Program-made: the position numbers and the translations under genes | Part shown: piece after piece, positions 45,936 through 53,858 of the stretch | How positions within the stretch are numbered: position 1 is the first letter of the stretch | How the letters are laid out: each line of letters opens with the position of its first letter | Source: Tsukamurella sp. 1534 | GTDB taxonomy: Bacteria; Actinomycetota; Actinomycetes; Mycobacteriales; Mycobacteriaceae | Length of the DNA: 64,000 nucleotides | Direction: 5' to 3' | Assembly (NCBI RefSeq): GCF_000312385.1 | Contig: NZ_HE997626.1 | Span: 731,206 to 795,205 of the forward strand | The notes under the pieces: model-generated | What the model was told of the DNA's origin: nothing | Databases searched by the model: none | Seen by the model: only the letters and a program-made list of their open reading frames with translations

Positions 45936-47222
45936 TCAGTTGGTTCGTGCGGTCAGGTCTTCGAGGGCGCGGACGAGCCGGTGTACGTCGTGCTCGCCGG
46001 TCCCGAGGCCCAGGCTGGCGCGGACGGCGCCGCCGGGGCAGCCGAGCCGGTCCACGACGGGGTGGGCGCAGAACTTCCCGTCGCGCACGCCGATCCCGTG
46101 ATCGTTCGAGAGGTACTCGGCCACCTCGCGCGGGGTGCGGCCGTCGACGGTGAACGCGACGATGCCGACGCGTTCGGTGGAGTCGGCCCAGATCTTCAGG
46201 GTGCGTACCCCGTCGAGCTCCCCGAGCGCGCCGACGAGGAGGTCGGTGAGGAAGCGCTCGTGGCGGGCGATCGCGTCCTCGCCGATCCGGGTGAGCTCGC
46301 GGCAGGCGGCCGCGATGGCCACGGCGCCCAGCACGTTCGGCGATCCGGCCTCGTGCCGGGCGGGGCCGGTGTGCCAGGCCACCTCGACCGACTTCGTGGC
46401 GGGGGTGCCGATCACCTGGTAGCTCGCGCCGCCGCCGCACCGGAAGGGCTCGGCCTCGTCGAACCAGTCGGCGCGGCCCACGAGCACCCCGGAACCGAAG
46501 GGCGCGTACAGCTTGTGCCCGGAGAAGGCGAGATAGTCGACACCGCTGTCGCGCAGCGAGATCCGGCGATGCGGGACGAGCTGCGCCCCGTCGACGGCGA
46601 TCCTGGCGCCGTAGCGGTGCGCGAGCGCGGCGAGCGTGCGGATGGGCAGCACCTCGCCCGTGACGTTGGACGCGCCGGTCACGGTGAGCAGCGCGGCGGG
46701 ACGCCGGGAGAGCTCCTTCTCGATGGCCTCCAGCGTGCCCGCCACCGAGAGCGGCGCGGACACCACGCGGGCGCCGATCCGCCTCCAGGGCAGCAGGTTC
46801 GCGTGATGCTCGCAATCGAGCACCACCACCTCGCCGGGCACGCAGGCCGCCAGCAGGTTGATCGAATCGGTGGTGTTGCCGGTGAAGATCACGTGGTCGT
46901 CGGGGCGCGCGCCCACGAACTCGGCGACCACGTCGCGGGCCTGCTCGTAGCGGGCGGTGGAGCGCTGCGAGAGGTGGCCGGCGCCGCGGTGCACGCTCGC
47001 GTACTCGGCGAGCGCCTCCGTGACGGCGTCCCTCACCGCCTCCAGCGCCGGCGCGCTCGCCGCGTAGTCGAAGTTGGCGTACCGCACGGTGGCCCCGTCG
47101 GCGAGCGGCGCGTATTCGTCGGCCCCGGTCACGGCCGCGATGGGCCCGAGGGCCACGGGCGACGACGGTGCGCTGCGCACGGTGGGGTTGACGCAGACGG
47201 TGCGGTCGATGGTGACAGTCAT
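45936..47222 (-). CDS. Class V aminotransferase / cysteine-desulfurase-like protein
   Basis: A 428-residue PLP enzyme of fold type I. The PLP lysine is in AFSGHKLYAPFGSG, the phosphate cup in TGNTTDSINLLA, and the substrate Cys position of desulfurases may be served by FCAHP near residue 390. Overall it is close to SufS/CsdA-type enzymes but also to isopenicillin epimerase-like members, so the reaction is open. A SAM-IV riboswitch directly upstream places it in sulfur amino-acid or SAM metabolism. First gene of the operon with the small protein and the YbaK-like gene. Confidence 0.85.
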   Translation of the reverse strand: MTVTIDRTVCVNPTVRSAPSSPVALGPIAAVTGADEYAPLADGATVRYANFDYAASAPALEAVRDAVTEALAEYASVHRGAGHLSQRSTARYEQARDVVAEFVGARPDDHVIFTGNTTDSINLLAACVPGEVVVLDCEHHANLLPWRRIGARVVSAPLSVAGTLEAIEKELSRRPAALLTVTGASNVTGEVLPIRTLAALAHRYGARIAVDGAQLVPHRRISLRDSGVDYLAFSGHKLYAPFGSGVLVGRADWFDEAEPFRCGGGASYQVIGTPATKSVEVAWHTGPARHEAGSPNVLGAVAIAAACRELTRIGEDAIARHERFLTDLLVGALGELDGVRTLKIWADSTERVGIVAFTVDGRTPREVAEYLSNDHGIGVRDGKFCAHPVVDRLGCPGGAVRASLGLGTGEHDVHRLVRALEDLTARTN

Positions 47223-47285
47223 TTCTCAGTCCTTCTGTCGGTAAGGACCCGCCGCACCGGGGAAGGGGTCGGCGAATCCGCGCTT

Positions 47286-47389
47286 GCCGCACGCGTTCGG
47301 TGCGGCCAGGTCGTCACCCGGAGCACCCCACCGCGGAGGAGGGTTGCCGACCAGCGAGCCGGGGCTTGGCGCTGGCACTCATGACCTGG
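47286..47389 (-). ncRNA. SAM-IV riboswitch
   Basis: On the minus strand the conserved SAM-I/SAM-IV core can be read: GGTCATGAGTGCCAGCG, CAAGCCCCGGC, CGGCAACCCTCC, GCGGTGGGGTGC, then CGGGTGACGACC. The outer P1 stem is CCAGGTC (47389-47383) with GACCTGG (47312-47306). Directly 3' comes a 7-bp hairpin GCCGCAC/GTGCGGC (47306-47286), the extra element that marks SAM-IV. It lies 63 bp before the class V aminotransferase start and should shut the operon when S-adenosylmethionine is plentiful. Confidence 0.85.
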
Positions 47390-47468
47390 AGCCAGGATGC
47401 CCTGCCGGCGGGGCGCCGGTCAAGGTTCGAATCACGGCGCGCGGAAACCCGGGTGAGCCCCCTCACCT

Positions 47469-47489
47469 TTTCTGGAATCGTTCCAGAAA
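47469..47489. promoter_or_regulatory. 21-bp palindrome upstream of dps
   Basis: Arms TTTCTGGAA (47469-47477) and TTCCAGAAA (47481-47489) with a TCG centre, perfect over nine base pairs. It lies 67 bp before the Dps start in an AT-rich patch. Form and place suggest a Fur-family (FurA/PerR-like) or other redox regulator site; the regulator is inferred, not shown. Confidence 0.6.
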
Positions 47490-47556
47490 TGCGGCTAGAG
47501 TTGTGGTCATCGGGCGCCCTACCCGCCGAGATCCATTCCCCACCAAGGAGGTAACG

Positions 47557-48030
47557 ATGTCGAACCCCATCACCAGCACCCTGTCCGACGAGGCCCGGAA
47601 GGTCGCCGGAGACGCCCTGCAGGGCTCCCTCGTCGACCTGCTCGACCTGAGCCTCATCGCCAAGCAGGCGCACTGGAACGTCGTCGGATCGCAGTTCCGG
47701 TCGGTGCACCTCCAGCTCGACGAGCTCGTCGCCGACTCGCGCGGCTTCGTCGACGAGGTGGCCGAGCGCGCCGCCGCGATCGGCGTGAGCCCGGACGGCC
47801 GCGCGGAGACCGTGGCGAAGACCGCCGCGACCGTCGGTTTCGAGGCGGGATGGCGGCCGGACGGCGACGTGGTGGGCGCGGTCGTGGCGAACCTCGCCGC
47901 CGTGGTGGCGGCGCTGCGCGGCCGGATCGCCGACACCGAATCCGCCGATCCCGTCACGCAGGACCTGCTGATCTCGATCACCGCACGCCTGGAGCAGCTG
48001 CACTGGATGTGGCAGGCGCAGCAGGCCTGA
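47557..48030 (+). CDS. dps: Dps/ferritin-like DNA-binding protein
   Basis: A 157-residue four-helix protein that stores iron in a dodecamer and protects DNA from peroxide. The ferroxidase motif is in [42 protein letters not shown] (His and Asp/Glu ligands). The ATG at 47557 has a perfect AAGGAGG eight bases upstream; the longer frame upstream overlaps the riboswitch. A large palindrome upstream suggests control by iron or oxidative stress. Confidence 0.93.
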   Translation: MSNPITSTLSDEARKVAGDALQGSLVDLLDLSLIAKQAHWNVVGSQFRSVHLQLDELVADSRGFVDEVAERAAAIGVSPDGRAETVAKTAATVGFEAGWRPDGDVVGAVVANLAAVVAALRGRIADTESADPVTQDLLISITARLEQLHWMWQAQQA

Positions 48031-48050
48031 CCAGCGTAAAGTGTCGTTCC

Positions 48051-48836
48051 ATGACCACATGGCACTACCTGATGGACATGGACGGCGTGCTCATCCACGA
48101 GGAGCACCTGATCCCCGGCGCGGACGCGTTCATCGCGGAACTGGCCGAGGCGCAGACGCCCTACATGGTGCTCACCAACAACTCGATCCGGACTCCCCGG
48201 GATCTCCGGGCCAGGCTGCTCGCCTCGGGACTGGACATCCCGGAGAGCCGGATCTGGACGTCGGCGCTGGCCACCGCGAAGTTCCTGCAGGACCAGCGCC
48301 CCAACGGCAGCGCGTACGTCGTGGGCGAATCCGGGCTCACCACGGCGCTGCACGACGTGGGTTACGTGCTCACGGAGAACGATCCCGATTACGTGGTGCT
48401 CGGGGAGACGCGCACCTATTCGTTCGAGGCCATCACCACCGCGATCCGGCTGATCGAGCGCGGATCGCGGTTCATCGCCACCAACCCCGACCCGACGGGG
48501 CCCTCCAAGGACGGTTCGCTCCCCGCGACCGGCGCGGTGGCGGCGCTGATCCGGGAGGCGACGGGCCGCTCCCCCTATTACGTGGGCAAGCCGAACTCGC
48601 TGATGATGCGGTCCGCCATCCGCGCGCTCGGCGCCCACTCCGAGGACACGCTGATGATCGGCGACCGGATGGACACCGACATCGTGTGCGGTCTCGAGGC
48701 GGGCCTCCGCACGATCCTGGTACTCACGGGCATCTCGACGGAGCAGTCGGTGACGCTCTACCCCTACCGGCCCACCCGCGTACTCGACTCCGTCGCCGAC
48801 CTCGTCGGCAGCACCCAGGACCCGTTCCCCCGCTGA
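48051..48836 (+). CDS. HAD-IIA (NagD-like) sugar or nucleotide phosphatase
   Basis: A 261-residue HAD hydrolase with the nucleophile motif MDMDGVL (Asp8/Asp10), motif II LTNNS, the C2-type cap of the IIA class and motif [12 protein letters not shown]. Members dephosphorylate nucleoside monophosphates or sugar phosphates in the cytoplasm. It begins 20 bp after dps, with TAAAGT eight bases before the ATG, so it may have its own promoter. Relation to dps is unclear. Confidence 0.9.
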   Translation: MTTWHYLMDMDGVLIHEEHLIPGADAFIAELAEAQTPYMVLTNNSIRTPRDLRARLLASGLDIPESRIWTSALATAKFLQDQRPNGSAYVVGESGLTTALHDVGYVLTENDPDYVVLGETRTYSFEAITTAIRLIERGSRFIATNPDPTGPSKDGSLPATGAVAALIREATGRSPYYVGKPNSLMMRSAIRALGAHSEDTLMIGDRMDTDIVCGLEAGLRTILVLTGISTEQSVTLYPYRPTRVLDSVADLVGSTQDPFPR

Positions 48837-48837
48837 T

Positions 48838-50178
48838 TCACGGGCCCGCCCTGGCCACGGCTGCGGCCCCCACGGCGATCACCACCGCCACCGCGGCCAT
48901 GATGGTGAACGCCGCCTGGTAAGCCTGGGCGGGTTGCGTAGCGGCGGAGGTGGCACCGACGACCGCAGCGAGGCCGACTCCCCCACCGATCTGTTTGGCG
49001 GAGTTCATGATCCCCGAGGCAGCACCTCGGTCAGTCTCAGCGACGCCCGCGACCGTGGCGACGGACAGCGGAAGGGTGAGCAGACCCGCTCCCCCTGCGA
49101 TGAGAACCGCCGGGAGCAGCACCGCCGACACATAGGTCGATCCGGCGGTGAGCGTGCTCTGCCACGCGAATCCCGCGGCCAGGAGGGCGCCGCCGACGAG
49201 CACCAGACGTGCGGCCGGAGCACGCCGGAGAAGGCGCGGGGTGAGCCACAACCCGACGCCGAGCTGAATCAGTGTGTGCGGCAGGAACGCCAGACCCGAC
49301 ATGAGCGGCGAGTAGCCCAGCACCACCTGCAGCTGCAGCGTGAGAAAGAACCACATCGGGACCAGCGCGGTACCCGCGAGCAGGAGCCCGGCGTTACCGA
49401 GCCGAACGGAGCGGATCGCGAGAAGGGCCCTGGGAAGCAGCGGGTTCCGTGCGGTTCCATCGCGCCGGACGAACGCCGCGAACAGAGCCGACGCCAGGAA
49501 CACCGCCATCACACCCGGAGCCCATCGGCGGCCGCCGATCGTGCTCAACCCGTATGCGAGCACGAGGAGTCCGGCCGTCACAAGCAGCGCGGGAAGGGTG
49601 TCGATCCGCCCTCCTTCACGGCGTGCGGCCGGCAACACACGCGCCGCGAGTACGAGCGCGAGCACGCCGAGCGGCACGTTGACCAGGAGCGTGGAGCGCC
49701 AGCCGAGGAATTCGGTGAGCACGCCACCACTGAGGTTTCCCGCGGCCCCTCCAGCGATGCTCGTCGCAGTCCACCACGCCATCGCCCGGGTCCGCGGGTC
49801 ACCCTCGGGGAACGTTCCGGTGATCGCGGTGAGTGTCGCGGGCGCGAGCACCGCAGCCGCGAGTCCCTGCGCCGCGCGACCGGCGAGGAGCACTTCCGGC
49901 CCCGGCGCGACACCCGCGATCAGGCTCGCGGCCACGAACGCGCTCGTACCCGCCAGAAACACCCGGCGCACCCCCACCACATCGGCGACGCGGCCGCCGA
50001 GCAGCAGGAATCCGGCGAACGGCAATGCGTACGCGGTAACGATCCACTGTTGCCCCACGACACCGAGTCCGAAGTCGTCGCGAATGCTCGGGAGCGCGAT
50101 GTTGACCACCGACACGTCGAGGGTGACCATCAGCTGCGCGAGGCACGCCGCCGCAAGGACCTGCGGAGATGTGCGCAT
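48838..50178 (-). CDS. MFS transporter (DHA2 family)
   Basis: A 446-residue drug:H+ antiporter-2 family member with many hydrophobic segments. Motifs: MVTLDVSVVNIALPSI in helix 1 (DHA2 signature), GGRVADVVGVRRVF in the first loop, and SGGVLTEFLGWR in helix 5. It is shorter than the usual 14-helix members and may have 12-14 helices. It likely exports a hydrophobic drug. ATG 50178 is chosen (MRTSPQ); a GTG at 50217 would add 13 residues inside the operator. Divergent from the TetR gene, which probably represses it. Confidence 0.85.
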   Translation of the reverse strand: MRTSPQVLAAACLAQLMVTLDVSVVNIALPSIRDDFGLGVVGQQWIVTAYALPFAGFLLLGGRVADVVGVRRVFLAGTSAFVAASLIAGVAPGPEVLLAGRAAQGLAAAVLAPATLTAITGTFPEGDPRTRAMAWWTATSIAGGAAGNLSGGVLTEFLGWRSTLLVNVPLGVLALVLAARVLPAARREGGRIDTLPALLVTAGLLVLAYGLSTIGGRRWAPGVMAVFLASALFAAFVRRDGTARNPLLPRALLAIRSVRLGNAGLLLAGTALVPMWFFLTLQLQVVLGYSPLMSGLAFLPHTLIQLGVGLWLTPRLLRRAPAARLVLVGGALLAAGFAWQSTLTAGSTYVSAVLLPAVLIAGGAGLLTLPLSVATVAGVAETDRGAASGIMNSAKQIGGGVGLAAVVGATSAATQPAQAYQAAFTIMAAVAVVIAVGAAAVARAGP

Positions 50179-50210
50179 CCGGTCACCGACCCCTTCGTTC
50201 TTCGTCACCT

Positions 50211-50231
50211 GTATCACAACAACTGTGATAC
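50211..50231. promoter_or_regulatory. TetR operator palindrome
   Basis: GTATCACA (50211-50218) and TGTGATAC (50224-50231) with a 5-base spacer, in the divergent gap between the MFS and tetR genes. A further half site GTATC follows at 50236-50240. Expected to control both genes. Confidence 0.65.
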
Positions 50232-50255
50232 GACTGTATCAAGAAGGAGGTGGAC

Positions 50256-50870
50256 ATGCCCCGGACCGTCGATCACGACGAACGCAGGGCGCAGCTGTCG
50301 GATGCGCTCGCGCGGGTCGCAGCGCGCGAGGGACTCCACGCGGTGTCGATGCGATCCGTCGCCGCAGAGGCGGGCGTCTCCCTCCGGCTCGTCCAGTACT
50401 ACTTCACGAACAAGCAACAGCTGCTCGTCGGCGCGCTGCGCCGCATGGAGGAGCAGTCGAACGACCGCTGGCGCACGCGGCTCGCGGAGATCGGGAGATC
50501 CCCCGTACCGCGGGAGATACTGGCGGCCTTCATCGATGAAGCGCTGCCGACGGATGCCCCGAGCCGGGACTTCTACATGGTGTCAGCCGCGTTCAGCGGG
50601 CTCGCGTCGACCGAGCCGGCCCTCGCGGCGGAGCCGCTCGCAGGGGGAGTCGCCCGGCTGCGCGAGAGCGTCGCCGCCGCCTTCCACGAGGCTGCCGGCC
50701 TCGATCAGCTCGCTCCCGGCGCCGACCCCGACGCGGAGGCCGACGGCCTCATCGCCCTGTGCAACGGCCTGAGCACCGCCGTGGTGATCGGACACCACAC
50801 ACCCGAGCGCGCGGTCGACGTGGCGAGGTACCATCTCGACCGCGTTCTCCCTACTGCCCCTTCACGTTGA
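50256..50870 (+). CDS. TetR-family transcriptional regulator
   Basis: A 204-residue repressor. The N-terminal helix-turn-helix is VAAREGLHAVSMRSVAAEAGVSLRLVQYYFTNKQQLLVGAL, and the C-terminal ligand domain is of the TetR_C_6 (BetI-like) kind. ATG 50256 has GGAGG five bases upstream. Divergent partner of the MFS gene with a palindrome between them. CutC follows after 21 bp in the same direction and may be cotranscribed. Confidence 0.9.
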   Translation: MPRTVDHDERRAQLSDALARVAAREGLHAVSMRSVAAEAGVSLRLVQYYFTNKQQLLVGALRRMEEQSNDRWRTRLAEIGRSPVPREILAAFIDEALPTDAPSRDFYMVSAAFSGLASTEPALAAEPLAGGVARLRESVAAAFHEAAGLDQLAPGADPDAEADGLIALCNGLSTAVVIGHHTPERAVDVARYHLDRVLPTAPSR

Positions 50871-50891
50871 CGATCTGACACAGGTGATCGC

Positions 50892-51563
50892 ATGACACTG
50901 CTGGAAGTCATCGCCATGGACGCGCGGGACGCCGTGGCGGCGCAGGAGGGCGGGGCGGACCGGGTGGAGCTGGTCGCCGACATGGACGCCGACGGGCTGA
51001 GCCCCTCTCCCGCCACTGTCGCCTCCGTCCGCGCGGCCGTGGACGTCCCCGTGCGCGTGATGCTCCGGCTCACCGACGGTTTCGCGTCCGGAGACCTCGA
51101 CGGGCTGGCGCGGCGCGCGATCGACCTGGCGAGCGCAGGGGCGGAGGAGTTCGTGCTCGGCTTCCTCACGCCTGGCGGGGCGGTCGACCTGCCGGCGGTC
51201 ACGCGCATCGTGGACGCGATCGGCGGCGCCCCATGGACGTTCCACCGCGCGATCGATCGGTGCGCGGATCGGGGCGCACTGCGGCGGGAGCTCAGCGGAC
51301 TGTCCGGGCTCGACACGATCCTCACCGCCGGCGCGCCGACCGGCGTGGAGGACGGCATCGACATCCTCATCGCCGAAACCGACTGTCCCCATCGCACACT
51401 CGTCGGGGGCGGCCTGCGCCTGGATCACCTGCCGCGACTCACGGCGGCGGGGATCGACGCCTTCCACATCGGCAGCGCAGCGCGGCCGCACGGCTGGGAG
51501 TCGCCCGTATCGGCGGCGGCGGTCAGGACGTGGCGGGCCGCCATCGACGACCAGACGCTCTGA
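50892..51563 (+). CDS. cutC: CutC family protein
   Basis: A 223-residue TIM-barrel protein once called copper homeostasis protein CutC; the copper role is now doubted for many members. Family marks are the N-terminal LLEVIAMDARDAVAAQEGGADRVEL, VRVMLR, EEFVLGFLTPGG, WTFHRAIDRC and TLVGGGLRLDHLPRL, with DAFHIGSAARP at the end. Length is slightly below the E. coli protein (248). Short gap to tetR on the same strand. Confidence 0.9.
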   Translation: MTLLEVIAMDARDAVAAQEGGADRVELVADMDADGLSPSPATVASVRAAVDVPVRVMLRLTDGFASGDLDGLARRAIDLASAGAEEFVLGFLTPGGAVDLPAVTRIVDAIGGAPWTFHRAIDRCADRGALRRELSGLSGLDTILTAGAPTGVEDGIDILIAETDCPHRTLVGGGLRLDHLPRLTAAGIDAFHIGSAARPHGWESPVSAAAVRTWRAAIDDQTL

Positions 51564-51564
51564 G

Positions 51565-51603
51565 GCGGTCGGAAACCCACCGATAGCGCAGGAAACCGAC
51601 CGC
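51565..51603. terminator. Possible terminator between cutC and metZ
   Basis: GCGGTCGG (51565-51572) and CCGACCGC (51596-51603) form an 8-bp stem around a 23-base loop, between two convergent genes. Moderate support only. Confidence 0.4.
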
Positions 51604-51619
51604 ACTCGCGGCAGCGGGC

Positions 51620-52825
51620 TCAGCCGAGGGCGCGATCGAGGTCGGCGATCAGGTCGTCGACGTTCTCCAGGCCGACCGACAGGCGCAGCATCGAATCGGT
51701 GAGGCCGATCTTCGCTCGCCCCTCGGGCCCCGTCGCACGATGCGTCGTGGTGGCGGGGTGGGTGATGAGCGACTTGGCGTCGCCGAAATTGTTGGAGATG
51801 TCGATCACCTGTAAGCGGTTGAGGAACTGGAAGGCGCGGTCCTTGCCGGTCGCGTCGGCGGAATCGGCCAGTTCCACGGTGATCACGGTGCCGCCCGCTT
51901 TCATCTGCGCCTTCGCGAGCTCGTGCTGCGGGTGCGAGGGCAGGAACGGGAACAGCACCTTCGACACCCGCGGATCGGCTTCGAGGAACTCCGCCACCCT
52001 CTGCGTGTTGGCGCTCACCCGCTCGGCGCGCAGGTCCAGCGTCTCCAGCGCCTTGAGCAGCACCCAGGCGTTGAACGGCGCCATGGCCGGGCCCGTGTGC
52101 CGCATCAGCTGCTTCACCGGCCCGTCGATGTAGTCCTCGCGGCCCAGGATCGCGCCGCCCATGACGCGCCCCTGCCCGTCCATGGTCTTGGTCGAGGAGT
52201 GCACCACCACGTCGGCGCCCATCCCGAACGAGTCCTGGTACCCGACGGGGGTGAACCCCGCGTCGAGCACGACCTGTGCGCCCGCGGCGTGCGCGAGCTC
52301 GGAGACCGCTCGTACGTCGACGAGGCCCTGCATGGGGTTGGCCGGCGTCTCGAAGAACACCGCCTGCGCGGGCGTGCTCAGCGCCTCGCGCCACTGGTCG
52401 AGGTCCTCGCCGTCCACGAACACGGTCTCGATGCCCCAGCGCGGAAGGATCTCGTTGCACACGACGTAGCAGGATCCGAACAGCGAGCGGGCGGCCACGA
52501 GCCGGTCGCCCGCCTGCAGCAGAGCGCCGAGCGAGGTGAACACCGCGGACATGCCGGAGGCGGTCGCGAAGCACGCCTCGGCGCCCTCCATCAGGCGCAG
52601 CCGCTCCTGGAACATCGCCACCGTCGGGTTGCCGTAGCGGGAGTACACGAACCGGTCGATGTCACCGTTGAACGCGGCCTCGGCGGCCTCGGCGTTCTCG
52701 TAGGTGTACCCCGAATTGAGGTACAGCGCCTCGGACGTCTCCTCGTAGTTGCTCCGCAGCAGGCCGCCGCGCACCCCGAGAGTCTCGGACCGCACACCGT
52801 CGGGAAGGCGATTGAACTCCGTCAT
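51620..52825 (-). CDS. metZ: O-succinylhomoserine sulfhydrylase
   Basis: Makes homocysteine from O-succinylhomoserine and sulfide in methionine synthesis. A 401-residue Cys/Met-metabolism PLP enzyme: TYENAEAAEAAF, SRYGNPT, the substrate loop and the PLP lysine in HSSTKTMDGQGRVMGGA. C-terminal ITHPATTTH is typical of the MetZ group. ATG 52825; the longer open frame upstream is not used. The rhodanese gene precedes it by 10 bp, as Rv0390 precedes metZ (Rv0391) in M. tuberculosis. Confidence 0.93.
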   Translation of the reverse strand: MTEFNRLPDGVRSETLGVRGGLLRSNYEETSEALYLNSGYTYENAEAAEAAFNGDIDRFVYSRYGNPTVAMFQERLRLMEGAEACFATASGMSAVFTSLGALLQAGDRLVAARSLFGSCYVVCNEILPRWGIETVFVDGEDLDQWREALSTPAQAVFFETPANPMQGLVDVRAVSELAHAAGAQVVLDAGFTPVGYQDSFGMGADVVVHSSTKTMDGQGRVMGGAILGREDYIDGPVKQLMRHTGPAMAPFNAWVLLKALETLDLRAERVSANTQRVAEFLEADPRVSKVLFPFLPSHPQHELAKAQMKAGGTVITVELADSADATGKDRAFQFLNRLQVIDISNNFGDAKSLITHPATTTHRATGPEGRAKIGLTDSMLRLSVGLENVDDLIADLDRALG

Positions 52826-52835
52826 GGAGTCAAGA

Positions 52836-53249
52836 CTAGAACTGCCGCCAGGGCAGGCCCTCGGCGCGCCAGCCCGCGACGCCGCGGTGTCCGAATGCGT
52901 CGAGGCCTCCCTCGAAGCCCTCGAGAACGTTGTAGGCCCGCTGGACGCCCGCCGCGGTGGCCGCCTCGGCCGCTCCGATCGAGCGGTGCCCGGACCGGCA
53001 GATGAACGCGACCGGCGTCTCGTCGGTGACGCCCTTGCGCCGGAGGTCGGCGACGAACCGGGGATTGCGCGCACCGTCGGGATAGGTCTGCCACTCCACC
53101 AGGACGACGGTGCGCCCGACCTGCGAGAGTTCGGGGATGCCGACGTAGTTCCACTCGGCCTCGGTGCGGCAGTCCACGAGGACGGCCTGCGGATCGTCCT
53201 GGAGCAGCTGCCAGGTCTCCTGCGGGGTGAGGTCGCCGGTGTAGGTCAC
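52836..53249 (-). CDS. Rhodanese-like sulfurtransferase (Rv0390-like)
   Basis: A 137-residue single-domain rhodanese with the catalytic Cys in VAFICRSGHRSIGAAEAA and the N-terminal PQETWQLLQDDPQAVLVDCRTEAEW. It transfers sulfur to an acceptor, plausibly providing or handling sulfide for MetZ. GTG start overlaps the stop of the upstream membrane protein by four bases. Unlike the rhodanese-like protein at 23.6 kb, its active site is intact. Confidence 0.9.
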   Translation of the reverse strand: MTYTGDLTPQETWQLLQDDPQAVLVDCRTEAEWNYVGIPELSQVGRTVVLVEWQTYPDGARNPRFVADLRRKGVTDETPVAFICRSGHRSIGAAEAATAAGVQRAYNVLEGFEGGLDAFGHRGVAGWRAEGLPWRQF

Positions 53250-53713
53250 GAGCACTTCTTCCACTTGTCGTCCTCGCGCACGAACGTGGCCGGCTCCTTG
53301 CGTTCGCCGGCCTTCTCGTACTTCAGGGTCAGCTGCGCGGTCGCGGAATCGCCGTTGACCTGCACGTCCTTGATGCCGTTCTCGTCCAGGGTCACCTCGC
53401 CCTCGCGCTCGACGACGGCCTTGCGGGCGTCGGCGTACCCGGCCTCCTGCGGGAAGTCGGCGGCGGCGCGATCCTTGGCGCAGGTGTTGGCGACGAGATC
53501 GGCGTAGCGGCCCTTGTTCAGCGCGCCGTAGTACTGGCCGACGGTCTTCGCGATCTGCCCGGAATCGTTGACCCGCGTATCGGCGGGGCGGATGAAGTTC
53601 CAGGTCAGGATGCCTCCGACGGCGATGACGGCGATCACCAGCGCGATCAGGAACGGGGTGGCGGTGGTGCCGCGCGCCGCGGGTTCGCCGGGGGTGCCCT
53701 TGTCTGCGCTCAT
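53246..53713 (-). CDS. Membrane-anchored hypothetical protein (NTF2-like domain)
   Basis: A 155-residue protein with a cytoplasmic Gly/Pro-rich head, one membrane helix (about 21-43, FLIALVIAVIAVGGILTW) and an outer domain (IAKTVGQYYGALNKGRYADLVANTCA to KKCS) like small NTF2-like or DUF4878-type domains. Two cysteines may pair. It is the first gene of the operon with rhodanese and metZ. Function unknown. A KstR-like box lies 22 bp upstream. Confidence 0.65.
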   Translation of the reverse strand: MSADKGTPGEPAARGTTATPFLIALVIAVIAVGGILTWNFIRPADTRVNDSGQIAKTVGQYYGALNKGRYADLVANTCAKDRAAADFPQEAGYADARKAVVEREGEVTLDENGIKDVQVNGDSATAQLTLKYEKAGERKEPATFVREDDKWKKCS

Positions 53714-53735
53714 GCTTGTCTCTACCCTCTGTAAC

Positions 53736-53749
53736 TAGAACACGTTCCA
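53736..53749. promoter_or_regulatory. KstR-like operator
   Basis: TAGAACACGTTCCA fits the KstR consensus TnnAACnnGTTnnA at every fixed position. It lies in the divergent gap between the rhodanese-metZ operon and fprA, close to the former's start. Confidence 0.5.
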
Positions 53750-53858
53750 CTTGGTGACGGGGTGTGATCGGACACCCGCACTAGGAACGCTCCATTAGTC
53801 CGCACTAACCTGGTGGGGACAGAACCGCTGGTTTGCAGACAAAGGTAGCCGACTCTCT

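Noticed and set aside
47418-47440. GGTTCGAATC resembling a tRNA T-loop near dps
   Set aside because: The flanking bases do not pair to form a T-stem, and no anticodon or acceptor arm is found around it.
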